Below, in pieces: positions 6,633-14,154 of a stretch of 14,870 bases of DNA. Location: positions 1-14,870 of the forward strand of contig DAOOIV010000123.1 in NCBI GenBank assembly GCA_035384605.1. Reading direction: 5' to 3'. The position numbers and the translations under genes are program-made. Position 1 is the first letter of the stretch. The number at the start of each line of letters is the position of its first letter. The notes below the pieces were generated by a model, which had not been told where the DNA came from, searched no databases, and saw nothing but the letters and a program-made list of their open reading frames with translations. This DNA comes from Phycisphaerae bacterium (GTDB lineage: Bacteria > Planctomycetota > Phycisphaerae > UBA1845 > PWPN01).

Positions 6633-8111
6633 ATGAAGCATCTATTCCTTCTCTGGCTCTTACTCTTGGGAGAGGTTCTCGTCAGCGGCGCCCGCGCCGA
6701 GGGACCGCTTCCGCGCCCGGCCACGATCTTCGAGGACCCGGCGGACGGCGGCCGAAACGGCGAAGTCCAACGAATGACCGACGCCCGCATTCACGACATG
6801 GTCGACGACCTTCTGGATTGGGATTCGTGCACGGTCGCCTACAGGAACCTGCTGGCCGAAGGCAAGGACTGTGTTCCGCATCTGCTGAAAGCCCTGAAAG
6901 ATCCTCGGTTCCACCAAGGCCGAAGAAAAAGCCGCGGCTGGCAATGCCCCGTCAACGAAATCGTCGAACTCCTCATCAAGTTTGAACCCGAGATTGCGGC
7001 TCGCGAGTTGAAGACCCTCTTGAACAGCCCGAAGGGCGCGATTCGTAGAAAGGCGGCATTCTGCCTCGGCCGTATGGCCACGGACGAATGTGCCGAGCCG
7101 GTCAAGAACGTCCTGACCGGCAAGGACCATGAATTGCAGGTCCACGCAACCCGGGGCATCGCCGAGGCCGTTTCCGAGAACCGCCTCTCGAAGGCCTTCG
7201 GGGCGGCAGTGTTCGAGCCGCTCGTCGCGATCCTCTCGGCCGACGACGAGGTCTCGCACGAAGTGCCAAAGTGTTTGATGAAGATCGACGCCACGCGGGC
7301 TGCCGGCGTGCTGACAAATGACAAGTTCCTTGACCCCTCGAGCCGTTTGCTGGAGCCTGTTCTTGAGGCACTGGAACAGGGCAAGGTTGCCGTTCCCACG
7401 GACAAGATCATCCACCTGCTCGGCAAGTTGCGAGCCCAGGCCGCTCGCTATCCCAATTCAAGAGAATATGCCCTCGGATTGCTGATCCTGGCTCACAATC
7501 GCTGTCCGCAAACCGAGAGTCTCATCAGCCAGACGCTCGTTTGGGGAGACAAGGAAACCCGCCTGATGGCCATGCGCGCACGTTGCGTTTGGGAGGGTAT
7601 TCCCGATCCCGACGCCTTCGTGGAAAAGTTGAACGAGGAACGCAGGCTGAGCGAGCTGTCGGATCCGCAAAAGAAACTCGTATACGTGATGAACCTCGAA
7701 CACCACGTCGGAGACGACGGTTTCACCGACTACTTCACGTGTACCTGTGGTCGCAACGCCGCGTTGGCGGTCTCGGCCTTGCGGGAAATCGGAGCACTGC
7801 GGACGGCTCGGCTCCTGGAAAAAGCAATGCAGGAATTCGGCGACAAGGGACCTTCGCGCAACACCGATGTACGCAAACAGCAGGTATCCGAGATGACCGA
7901 CGAGCAGCTCGAAAACCTCGACAAGCTGAGCGAGAGGTTTCGTAAGGACGAGGACGAAAGGCGCCTTCTGGTGCTGCAGTTCGCCCTCAAACACAAGGAC
8001 CATTTCCGGCCGGCGATGACTTCGAAGACCGCAACCTCAGGCCCGGCCGCCAAAACCCCGGCAGCCCCCGCAACTTCCCAGGCAGGCGCAGAGTCAGCGC
8101 CCTCCGGATGA
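6633..8111 (+). CDS. Exported HEAT-repeat protein with a DUF4375-like C-terminal domain
   Basis: The 492-residue protein starts with a signal peptide (KHLFLLWLLLLGEVLVSG, probable cleavage after A-R-A at 20-22). Residues about 50-335 are helical and HEAT-like: VPHLLKALKD, AARELKTLLNSPKGAIRRKAAFCLGRMA, and EPVKNVLTGKDHELQVHATRGIAEAV are successive units in which the helix pairs are visible. From about 340 to 455 the sequence has the pattern of DUF4375 (DMP19-like): LVYVMNLEHHVGDDGFTDYF, then ALAVSALREIGALRTARLLEKAM, then LDKLSERF. The end is an Ala/Pro/Ser-rich tail. A periplasmic scaffold or binding protein is a reasonable guess; no enzyme motif is seen. It lies 58 bases behind folP with a hairpin between. 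The HEAT call is firm in style; the DUF4375 assignment is from recalled pattern only. Confidence 0.85.
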   Translation: MKHLFLLWLLLLGEVLVSGARAEGPLPRPATIFEDPADGGRNGEVQRMTDARIHDMVDDLLDWDSCTVAYRNLLAEGKDCVPHLLKALKDPRFHQGRRKSRGWQCPVNEIVELLIKFEPEIAARELKTLLNSPKGAIRRKAAFCLGRMATDECAEPVKNVLTGKDHELQVHATRGIAEAVSENRLSKAFGAAVFEPLVAILSADDEVSHEVPKCLMKIDATRAAGVLTNDKFLDPSSRLLEPVLEALEQGKVAVPTDKIIHLLGKLRAQAARYPNSREYALGLLILAHNRCPQTESLISQTLVWGDKETRLMAMRARCVWEGIPDPDAFVEKLNEERRLSELSDPQKKLVYVMNLEHHVGDDGFTDYFTCTCGRNAALAVSALREIGALRTARLLEKAMQEFGDKGPSRNTDVRKQQVSEMTDEQLENLDKLSERFRKDEDERRLLVLQFALKHKDHFRPAMTSKTATSGPAAKTPAAPATSQAGAESAPSG

Positions 8112-8387
8112 CCCGATCGCCGCCATAAGCCTTGGCAAGCAGCGCTTCACCGGCGCGTCCCGCGGATTCCCTGTGCCGCCGGCTGAGCAATCGGGCAAGC
8201 GCGCAGCTTCTCAGGCATGAATACGGTTGTCTGGCCTATCTCTTCTCCGCACGAACGGCAATCCCTTGCCGGTACGGCGACAATTGGGGCATGCCCGTCC
8301 CACGGTGACGGCAATTCATGCCCGGTTCGTCGAACAATCATAAGGGGAATCGGTGCGACGGGCCTTCGTATTCGGTAGACTTGAAAA

Positions 8388-8406
8388 GTCAGGTCAATCA
8401 CCTGAC
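8388..8406 (+). repeat. GTCAGGT-CAATC-ACCTGAC hairpin/operator-like palindrome
   Basis: Perfect seven-base arms with a five-base loop lie ten bases upstream of the ribosome binding site of the zinc-ribbon gene. The position suits an operator or a translation-control hairpin. The following bases (GATTCTTCT) are only weakly T-rich, so termination is less likely. Confidence 0.45.
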
Positions 8407-8416
8407 GATTCTTCTC

Positions 8417-8421
8417 GGAGG
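8417..8421 (+). promoter_or_regulatory. Ribosome binding site of the zinc-ribbon membrane protein
   Basis: GGAGG lies nine bases before the ATG at 8431 and fixes that start. The reading frame is open further upstream, to 8353, without a comparable site. Confidence 0.6.
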
Positions 8422-8430
8422 TCGCCGCCC

Positions 8431-9276
8431 ATGGACGATCTTGGTTTCACAGGATCGACATCGCGGTCCACGGATAGCCTGCCCGCGGCTACCGACATCG
8501 AGCTGTTCTGCCCGCATTGCGACTACAACCTGCGCGGCCTCTGCCAAGACCGCTGCCCGGAGTGCGGCAACCACTTCAACCGTGAAAGACTCATTCGCTG
8601 GAGCACTGAACCAAACTTGCCGCTGGGCTTCACGCGCTCAGACAACCCCGACCAGCATGGCCGCGTGTTGACGAACAGCATGACCCGCCCGGCCCGGCTG
8701 GCCAGGGAACTACCACCCATGCCTTGCAAAGCCGGCGCAACGACGTACGGGTGGGCGATGCGAGGCGCCGGCGTGTTCGTCATCTTCATGGCCGCTGCGA
8801 TCATGAGCTACGATGCGGATGCCGCGGGATATGCTCTTCTGTTTTCGGTCGGTCCCGTCGTCGGCACGCTTTTCTGTGAAGCGATCATCGCCCTGCTGCT
8901 GGCTCGCCTCGTCGAACCCTTGGCGGTGCTGAGGGGGGCCGAATATCGGTTCTGGCGCACCCTTTGTGCCTGCTTTTCCACTTACTTTCCCATCTCATGC
9001 GCGGTCGTGCTCTTCTTGCCGCGCATTTTCATCGAAATCGCCGATTCCTCGGCGACTCTCGACGATTTTGTCATATTCTGCCTGCAACTGGCGATGATGA
9101 CCATTCCGGCTTTGATGATCCTGTGGTGGTGGCTGGCACTGGCCAAGGCGATCACCGCTCGCGGGCGGGCATCCAGCGGCAGGACCGCCGCCGTCTGGCT
9201 CATTCCGGTTGTGGGTTTGGTATCGGTGGGTGTCGGGTTTGCCCTGGACTACCTCCTGGCGATGATTCTGTTGTAG
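8431..9276 (+). CDS. Zinc-ribbon polytopic membrane protein of unknown function
   Basis: The 281-residue product has an N-terminal zinc ribbon, CPHC (Cys27, Cys30) and CPEC (Cys42, Cys45), with the connecting DYNLRGL segment that recurs in planctomycete membrane proteins. After a soluble stretch (50-108) come about five or six hydrophobic segments, near 111-126, 133-161, 180-203, 212-240 and 253-280. The ribbon probably lies on the cytoplasmic side, but topology is not proven. A basic loop (ITARGRASSGR, 241-251) precedes the last segment. There is no catalytic motif and I do not assign a function. The gene ends 26 bases from the 3' end of efp, which is transcribed towards it. The hairpin at 8388-8406 may take part in its control. 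Confidence 0.85.
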   Translation: MDDLGFTGSTSRSTDSLPAATDIELFCPHCDYNLRGLCQDRCPECGNHFNRERLIRWSTEPNLPLGFTRSDNPDQHGRVLTNSMTRPARLARELPPMPCKAGATTYGWAMRGAGVFVIFMAAAIMSYDADAAGYALLFSVGPVVGTLFCEAIIALLLARLVEPLAVLRGAEYRFWRTLCACFSTYFPISCAVVLFLPRIFIEIADSSATLDDFVIFCLQLAMMTIPALMILWWWLALAKAITARGRASSGRTAAVWLIPVVGLVSVGVGFALDYLLAMILL

Positions 9277-9302
9277 ATAGGGCAGCGACGGCCCGCGTTC
9301 TT

Positions 9303-9866
9303 CTAACCGTGCTCCTTGCCCGCGTAGGTCTTGGTTCGCGTGTCGACGCGGATGACGTCGCCGGTCTTGAGAAACAACGGCACGCGGATTTGCAGGCCGT
9401 TTTCCAGGGTCGCTTCCTTGGTAATGTTGGACGCGACGCCGACGGAGTGTTCGGGCGGCGCGGTCATGGCGATCTTGACCGCGATGGTGTCGGGCAGGTC
9501 GAGGAAGGCCGGTGAACCGTCGATAAACGAGACGCGGTATTCCTGGCCCTCGACCAGGAATTCGCTGCCCCCGCGAATCTGTGCCTCGCTCAATTCATAT
9601 TCCTCAAACGTTTCGCAATCCATGAATACCCGCGTCTCATCCCTACGATACAGATACTGCATCTGCCGATAGGCACGGGCTACCTCGTTGATCGGTTCAA
9701 GGTCGTTGAGGGTGCGGTCCACCGGCCGACCGTCGCGCACGTCACGCAGGGCCACGTGGACGGTCGGCTTCTGCTTGCCGGTATGTCGCTCCTGGAAATC
9801 GGCGACCTCGTAAACATGGTTCTGGTGCCGGATCAACATGCCGCGTCGCAATTGGGTCGTTGCCAT
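9303..9866 (-). CDS. efp: Elongation factor P
   Basis: EF-P binds between the P and E sites of stalled ribosomes and promotes peptide bonds at consecutive prolines. The 187-residue protein has the N-terminal KOW-like domain (QLRRGMLIRHQNHVYEV), the central OB domain and the C-terminal OB domain ending in IRVPLFLKTGDVIRVDTRTKTYAGK, which matches the EF-P signature near the C-terminus. The loop tip reads HTGKQKPT. Lys31 aligns without gaps with the modified Lys34 of E. coli, but the preceding Pro is Thr29 and the following Gly is Gln32. The ATG at 9866 is fixed by AGGAGG seven bases upstream. The frame is open to 10037, but that extension is not EF-P-like. No epmA, epmB or earP is in the window. 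Confidence 0.95.
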   Translation of the reverse strand: MATTQLRRGMLIRHQNHVYEVADFQERHTGKQKPTVHVALRDVRDGRPVDRTLNDLEPINEVARAYRQMQYLYRRDETRVFMDCETFEEYELSEAQIRGGSEFLVEGQEYRVSFIDGSPAFLDLPDTIAVKIAMTAPPEHSVGVASNITKEATLENGLQIRVPLFLKTGDVIRVDTRTKTYAGKEHG

Positions 9867-9873
9867 GCTCGTG

Positions 9874-9879
9874 CCTCCT
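9874..9879 (-). promoter_or_regulatory. Ribosome binding site of efp
   Basis: AGGAGG on the minus strand, seven bases before the ATG at 9866. It decides the start against the longer open frame. Confidence 0.8.
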
Positions 9880-9908
9880 GTAGAAACAGGCGAAATGGTT
9901 ACCCAATC

Positions 9909-9914
9909 ATTGTA
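9909..9914 (-). promoter_or_regulatory. Candidate -10 element of efp
   Basis: TACAAT on the minus strand matches TATAAT at five of six positions and would give a leader of about 36 bases. The -35 region is a poor match (three of six). Confidence 0.3.
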
Positions 9915-10344
9915 GCATGCCGCTCGAGAGTCTGCATGCCCCACTTCGTTCGTGCGGCGATGGCCGGCTGAGCCGCGAGGCTCTTTCAGCAGCCGGAGAT
10001 CTCCAACGGCAGGGCACCCAACGGCAGCGGGCCACAACCAGGCTGCCCCCTTGCAGTCGCCGTTCTCAAAGATAGGCCCCGGAAAGAAACCTTCGCATTC
10101 CCCCGCCGCCGCAATCCCCCCAGAATCAACGATTTATCGCACGAGACCGCCTGGAACTCACAACCGGCGGAAAAGACCGGCTTCTTTCACGCTTGCACAA
10201 CCCCCGGCGGCAAGATACGTTGCCATCCGGTCAGCCTTGCGCGGCTGAGCGCTTGCGTCACAATTGTTAATGCCTTGCGGAATAGCTGAATGCGGGCCGC
10301 TGGCGCGGGCCGCCGCAAGCATACAGGACTCCATTTCCCGTAGG

Positions 10345-10362
10345 CCCCGGCGACGGCCGGGG
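10345..10362 (+). repeat. GC-rich hairpin in the leader of the PurF-like gene
   Basis: CCCCGGC (10345-10351), loop GACG, GCCGGGG (10356-10362): a perfect seven-base stem with no T-run after it. It is one of two compact hairpins in the last 90 bases before the start codon. Confidence 0.45.
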
Positions 10363-10394
10363 GGCACCATGGGCTGAACGCCGAACCCCGATGG

Positions 10395-10409
10395 GCCGCT
10401 GACAGCGGC
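10395..10409 (+). repeat. Hairpin next to the PurF-like ribosome binding site
   Basis: GCCGCT (10395-10400), loop GAC, AGCGGC (10404-10409): a perfect six-base stem ending seven bases before the AGGAGGAG at 10417-10424. Confidence 0.4.
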
Positions 10410-10416
10410 GCCGTGC

Positions 10417-10424
10417 AGGAGGAG
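10417..10424 (+). promoter_or_regulatory. Strong ribosome binding site of the PurF-like gene
   Basis: AGGAGGAG lies six bases before the ATG at 10431. It rules out the upstream in-frame start at 10413, so the mature N-terminus really begins Met-Gly-Gly. Confidence 0.8.
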
Positions 10425-10430
10425 CCATTC

Positions 10431-11960
10431 ATGGGTGGTTTGTTTGCCGCAGTCTCCCGTGACGATTGCACACACGACCTTTTCTATGGGACCGACTACC
10501 ACTCCCATCTGGGCACCAAGCGAGGCGGGCTCGCAATGGCCAACGGCAGCGGCTACACCCGCTTCATTCACGATATCACCAATGCCCAGTTCCGATCCAA
10601 GTTTGAGGACGACATCCGCCGCATGCACGGCCATCGGGGCATCGGCGTCATCAGCGATTACGAGGATCAGCCGCTGATCATCGGCAGCCACCTCGGTGCC
10701 TACGCCATCGTCACCGTCGGCGCGGTCCGTAACGCAGACACCCTCGCCGCCAAGGCCTTTGGCGAGCGCCGAATTCACTTTTCGGAAATGAGCGGCGGCG
10801 AAATCAACCCGACGGAACTGGTAGCCACGCTGATCAATCAGGAAAGCTCCTTCGTCGATGGCATTCGAAACGTGCAGGAGTCGGTCGACGGCTCATGTTC
10901 GCTGTTGCTGCTGACCAGGGAAGGTATCTATGCCGCCCGCGACAAGTATGGCCGAACCCCCCTGGTGATCGGCCGCAAACCCGGAGCTTGGGCGGTGACC
11001 CTTGAGACCACGGCCCTGCCCAACCTCGGTTATGAAGTCGACCGGTATCTGGGCCCGGGCGAGATCATCCTGGTGACACAGGACGGCGTCGAACAAAAGA
11101 GCCCGCCCGGTGACCAAATGCAGATTTGCTCGTTCTTGTGGGTCTACTACGGCTATCCGGCGTCGAGCTACGAAAACATCAACGTCGAGGTCGTCCGCTA
11201 CCGCTGCGGGGCGGCCTTGGCCCGTGGCGACAACGTCGACGTGGACCTCGTGGCCGGTATACCCGATTCGGGCACCAGCCATGCCATCGGTTACGCCAAC
11301 GAAGCCGGCGTGCCGTACCAACGACCGTTCGTCAAGTACACGCCCACCTGGCCGCGCAGCTTCATGCCGCCGGACCAGCAAACCCGCAATCTCGTCGCCG
11401 GCATGAAACTCATTCCCATCCGCGAGCTGATTAAGGGCAGGCGCCTGCTCTTCTGCGAGGATTCGATTGTCCGTGGCACCCAGCTTCGCAAAACCATTCG
11501 GTCGCTGTTTGACCACGGGGCCACAGAGGTGCACATGCGGCCGGCTTGCCCCCCGCTGGTCTTCGGCTGCAGGTTTCTCAACTTCTCGCGATCCAAGTCC
11601 GAGTTGGACTTGGCCGCAAGAAAGGCCATCAAGGAGATGGACGGCCGCCATCCCTGCCTCAGAGAATATGCCGACTGCAAGAACCCCAAGCATTGCGCCA
11701 TGGTCGACCGGATCCGCCATCAGCTCGGCCTGACGACCCTCAGGTATCAGACGCTCGATGACCTCGTCGCCGCCATCGGACTTCCCAAGGAGAAACTCTG
11801 CACCTATTGCTGGGACGGCGTCGACAACCGCCGCGGACTGCTCTGCGACCATCGCACTGCGGCAAAAGCAACGCCGCAACCCGTCCCGATCGACCCCGGC
11901 CTCACAACGCCGGTTGTTCCGCCCAAGGTGCTCAGGCGCCCCAAAGTAACAAGCAGGTAA
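10431..11960 (+). CDS. Amidophosphoribosyltransferase (PurF)-like protein with degenerate glutaminase domain
   Basis: PurF transfers glutamine-derived ammonia to PRPP in the first step of purine synthesis. This 509-residue protein has the same two-domain order. The C-terminal phosphoribosyltransferase half is well kept: AGIPDSGTSHAIGYANEAG (275-293), FVKYTPTWPRSFM (300-312) and the PRPP loop CEDSIVRGT (342-350), with Glu343 where Asp is usual. Cys233, Cys380, Cys457 and Cys460 (CTYCWDG) sit where Bacillus PurF binds a 4Fe-4S cluster. The N-terminal half begins M-G-G-L instead of M-C-G-I, so the nucleophile Cys is absent. The usual GHxRY and NGN segments are replaced by GIGVISDYEDQP and VGAVRN. 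From memory, a wider PurF-like family begins MGGFFG and contains YHSHLGT, so this is probably a family trait rather than decay. Pipelines would call it purF. An added Pro-rich tail follows residue 475. Confidence 0.88.
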   Translation: MGGLFAAVSRDDCTHDLFYGTDYHSHLGTKRGGLAMANGSGYTRFIHDITNAQFRSKFEDDIRRMHGHRGIGVISDYEDQPLIIGSHLGAYAIVTVGAVRNADTLAAKAFGERRIHFSEMSGGEINPTELVATLINQESSFVDGIRNVQESVDGSCSLLLLTREGIYAARDKYGRTPLVIGRKPGAWAVTLETTALPNLGYEVDRYLGPGEIILVTQDGVEQKSPPGDQMQICSFLWVYYGYPASSYENINVEVVRYRCGAALARGDNVDVDLVAGIPDSGTSHAIGYANEAGVPYQRPFVKYTPTWPRSFMPPDQQTRNLVAGMKLIPIRELIKGRRLLFCEDSIVRGTQLRKTIRSLFDHGATEVHMRPACPPLVFGCRFLNFSRSKSELDLAARKAIKEMDGRHPCLREYADCKNPKHCAMVDRIRHQLGLTTLRYQTLDDLVAAIGLPKEKLCTYCWDGVDNRRGLLCDHRTAAKATPQPVPIDPGLTTPVVPPKVLRRPKVTSR

Positions 11961-12082
11961 CGCTCACCGGTGCGCAACGCGCTCCCCGTCTCTGCGAGGA
12001 CCGGACAGTTGCGACACGCTTTGCCCCCAGGAACCGCGCTACCCCCCGGAGAAAACAACTCTCACCGTCCAAATTGCACGGA

Positions 12083-13060
12083 TCAACGTCGACAGGGCGC
12101 CGCTGCGGGTACGCCCACACCGCTGAAGCAAGCCTGGCAGACCGCGAAATCAGCTTGGTCGACGTCAAAGTCGGCGTCGAAATCCACGCTGCTGCAGTCG
12201 CCGAGGCAGAGGACGCCCGGTCCGCAAGCACGGGATTCGAACGCGGCCATATCGGCAGTGTCAACGTCGCCGTCGCGGTCGCTATCGCACGCGATCAACG
12301 GCGGACAACCGTTCGAATCAACGCTCACTCCCAAAACCGTGCCGGGACAAAGATCGCAACCGTCCACCACGCCATCCACGTCGGTGTCAGGGTCACACGC
12401 GTCGGGAATGCCGTTCGCATCACAATCAAAGGGGATACGTATGGCGCCGACGGCGTCGAGATCAAAACCGGTGTAACCGCCGGCCGCACCGGTTCCGTTG
12501 CCGTCGATGCGCAGAAAGCGGATCCACGGCCGGCCGGTGATGCCCAGATCATATGACCTGGCAAAGCTTATATTGGTGTATGATTCATCGCCGGGAATCC
12601 GAATCGCAGAGCCTTCCGTCTGCTTGACGCTCACGAACGAAAGCCCGTCCATGCTTACAAGGACGTCCATCAGACTGAATTCCGCAGAGCCGCTGTCCAC
12701 CTCATATACGGTGACATCGGCGCCCGGCCCGTCAAAAACGAGGCACTCAAATGAATACGTGACAATCTGGCCGCCAAGACCAAGGTAAACGCCGTCCGGC
12801 GGACCGGTAAAATAGCTGTCCGCGGCTCCGGTCGTGTTTCCCGCCGGAGACACGGGGAATGAGCAAGCCGCGCCGCTGACTTCACAACCGTCCGGGACGC
12901 CGTCCACGTTGCAATCGCTGCTCAGGCCGCAACCCGGTAGATCACAGGGGCCGCCGGTTTCCCCGCAACTGATATCGCGCTCATCGACAATACCATTGCT
13001 GTTGCAGTCCGCCCTAAATAGCCTTTTCGGAATAATACAAAGGAAGCTAAAATGAGATAA
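12083..13060 (-). pseudogene. 3' part of a secreted protein with TSP3-like and dockerin-like repeats
   Basis: The minus-strand frame is open from 13060 to the stop at 12083, but no plausible start or signal peptide exists. A GTG at 12907 lies inside a repeat and would leave 274 residues. Counted from that GTG, the visible order is: Asp/Cys-rich repeats upstream (DCNSNGIVDERDISC, about 13009 downward) continuing to DGVPDGCEV; a beta-rich extracellular domain (about 30-158) with VFDGPGADVTVYEV, VSMDGLSF and FDLDAVGAI; TSP3-like DCDANGIPDACD and DVDGVVDGCDLCPG (161-190); and two dockerin/EF-hand-like loops, DSDRDGDVDTADM and DFDADFDVDQADF (208-254). Such modules bind calcium in planctomycete surface proteins. 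The 5' part is missing, and an IS1380 remnant on the opposite strand begins about 90-130 bases beyond. Confidence 0.7.
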
Positions 13061-13070
13061 TTAGAACCTT
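13013..13070. other. AT-rich joint between the truncated surface-protein gene and the IS remnant
   Basis: About 58 bases are much richer in A and T than either side. They carry in-frame stops for both flanking open frames (13048-13050 plus, 13061-13063 minus). I could not identify a terminal inverted repeat or a target duplication. It may be an old IS end or a deletion joint. Confidence 0.4.
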
Positions 13071-13146
13071 ACGGCCGGATATCGGTGCGGCTTGCGCGCA
13101 TGTTTCTGGATCGCAGAGCACTTGGGTTGCGGCCCGCAAAAAGACG

Positions 13147-13905
13147 GTCCGCCAAGCCCTCCCGGGGATCATCGTCGAGGTCCGCATGGACAGCGCCTTC
13201 TTCAGCGACCAGATCGTCTCCGCAGTGGACCGGCACGACATCGAGTTCACCATCAGCGTGCCCTTCGAGCGATTCACCGAGCTCAAGCCGATGATCGAAG
13301 GACGGAAACGATGGCAGCGGATCAACGGCGAGGTGTCTTACTTCGCGGCCGACTGGAAGCCCAAGGTCTGGAACCAGCAGTTCCGCTTCCTCTTCGTCCG
13401 CACCCTGGCCAAACGCCGGCACAAGGAGCCGGTACAGTCATATCTGTTCATCCCCCACCAGACCGGATTCGACTTCAAGGTCATCATCACCAACAAGACC
13501 CTCGCCGCCGGTCATGCCGTTCTCTTCCACGAAGGCCGTGGATCACAGGAAAACATCCTCGGTGAACTCAAAGCCCACTGCCAGATGGACTACGTGCCGG
13601 TCACCCGGCGAATCGGCAACCAGCTCTGCCTCCTGGCCGGCCTCTTCGCCCACAACCTCGCCCGCGAACTCCAGATGGCCACTACCCCGCCATGCCGACA
13701 GACCACCGCCCAACGCCCCGCCCTTTGGGCCTTCGAGAAACTCGATACCCTCCGAACAACCTTCCTGCACCGCGCCGGCCGACTCACCCGACCCCAGGGA
13801 ATCCTGACCCTCACCCTCAACGCCGACGAGTGGTTACGCCGGCGAATCCTCAAAATCATCAAAACCCTCAACAACTTCCCAAAGCTGCTTGAAGCCGTCA
13901 AAATA
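13147..13905 (+). mobile_element. IS1380-family insertion sequence remnant
   Basis: Recognisable transposase sequence runs from VRQALPGIIVEVR (13147) to roughly 13905. The left half of the element, with the N-terminal half of the transposase, is absent, and no inverted-repeat ends were found on either side. The boundaries are therefore only those of the recognisable coding homology. Confidence 0.6.
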
Positions 13906-14007
13906 TGCCACGCTGGGATATCTTGTGCCGTTCCCGCCGGAGCTCCGGTCTTCACTCGGAACGCTGCAAGCCTGCTTCATGTCGCCCAGCGCTTCAAGAA
14001 GACCTGA
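13186..14007 (+). pseudogene. IS1380-family transposase, 5'-truncated
   Basis: The 273 residues from the ATG at 13186 match the C-terminal half of IS1380-type DDE transposases: MDSAFFSD (the Asp is a probable catalytic residue), FTISVPFERF, KRWQRINGEVSYF, FRFLFVR, FDFKVIITNK and GRGSQENILGELK (probable catalytic Glu), then QMDYVPVTRRIGNQLCLLAG and a C-terminal LNADEWLRRRIL. Full-length members are usually above 400 residues. The frame continues upstream through VRQALPGIIVEVR but hits a stop at 13048-13050 before any first catalytic Asp region, so the protein should be inactive. The last 35 residues or so (after KLLEAVK) do not look like the family and may be read-through into neighbouring DNA. 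It lies opposite the truncated surface-protein gene. Confidence 0.8.
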
Positions 14008-14154
14008 AGTCAAAGTCGTCCTTTGCCGAAGAAACCGCTGCGGCTGCCGCCTCAGGCTCAGCCGTGCCGGAGCGTATCGGACCTTGCTCGCGAGATCGTC
14101 CGAGGTTCGACTGCGGGCGTAACGCGAATGACAGCCTGGAAACGAGGGAATGAG

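Larger units (their letters stand above)
8112..8430. other. Intergenic stretch before the zinc-ribbon gene
   Basis: These 319 bases hold no supported gene. A minus-strand GTG frame (8147-8401, 84 residues, with one CRSC pair) has no ribosome binding site and no clear coding bias. A 52-codon plus-strand frame beginning at 8218 also lacks one. The only clear structure is the hairpin at 8388-8406. Confidence 0.5.
9867..10430. other. Divergent intergenic region between efp and the PurF-like gene
   Basis: These 564 bases hold the efp upstream signals on the left and, on the right, a GC-rich region with hairpins before the PurF-like gene. Open frames such as the minus-strand one from 10778 to 10158 are mostly antisense to the PurF-like gene and have no recognisable product. 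A relatively AT-rich patch near 10258-10270 (TCACAATTGTTAA) is the likeliest promoter area, but no good -35/-10 pair was found. Confidence 0.45.

Noticed and set aside
8147..8401. 84-residue minus-strand frame with a CRSC motif
   Set aside because: GTG start without a ribosome binding site, only one Cys pair and no clear third-position bias. It overlaps the upstream region and hairpin of the zinc-ribbon gene.
10158..10778. 206-residue minus-strand frame before and over the PurF-like gene
   Set aside because: Largely antisense to the N-terminal half of the PurF-like protein, with no recognisable domain.
12233..12242. GGATTCGAAC, resembling a tRNA T-loop (complement GTTCGAATCC)
   Set aside because: It lies in codons for AAFES of the dockerin-like repeat, and no acceptor, D or anticodon arms can be placed around it.
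13889..14122. 77-residue plus-strand frame at the transposase 3' end
   Set aside because: It starts at TTG inside the transposase frame, has no ribosome binding site, and becomes Arg/Cys-rich and low in complexity.
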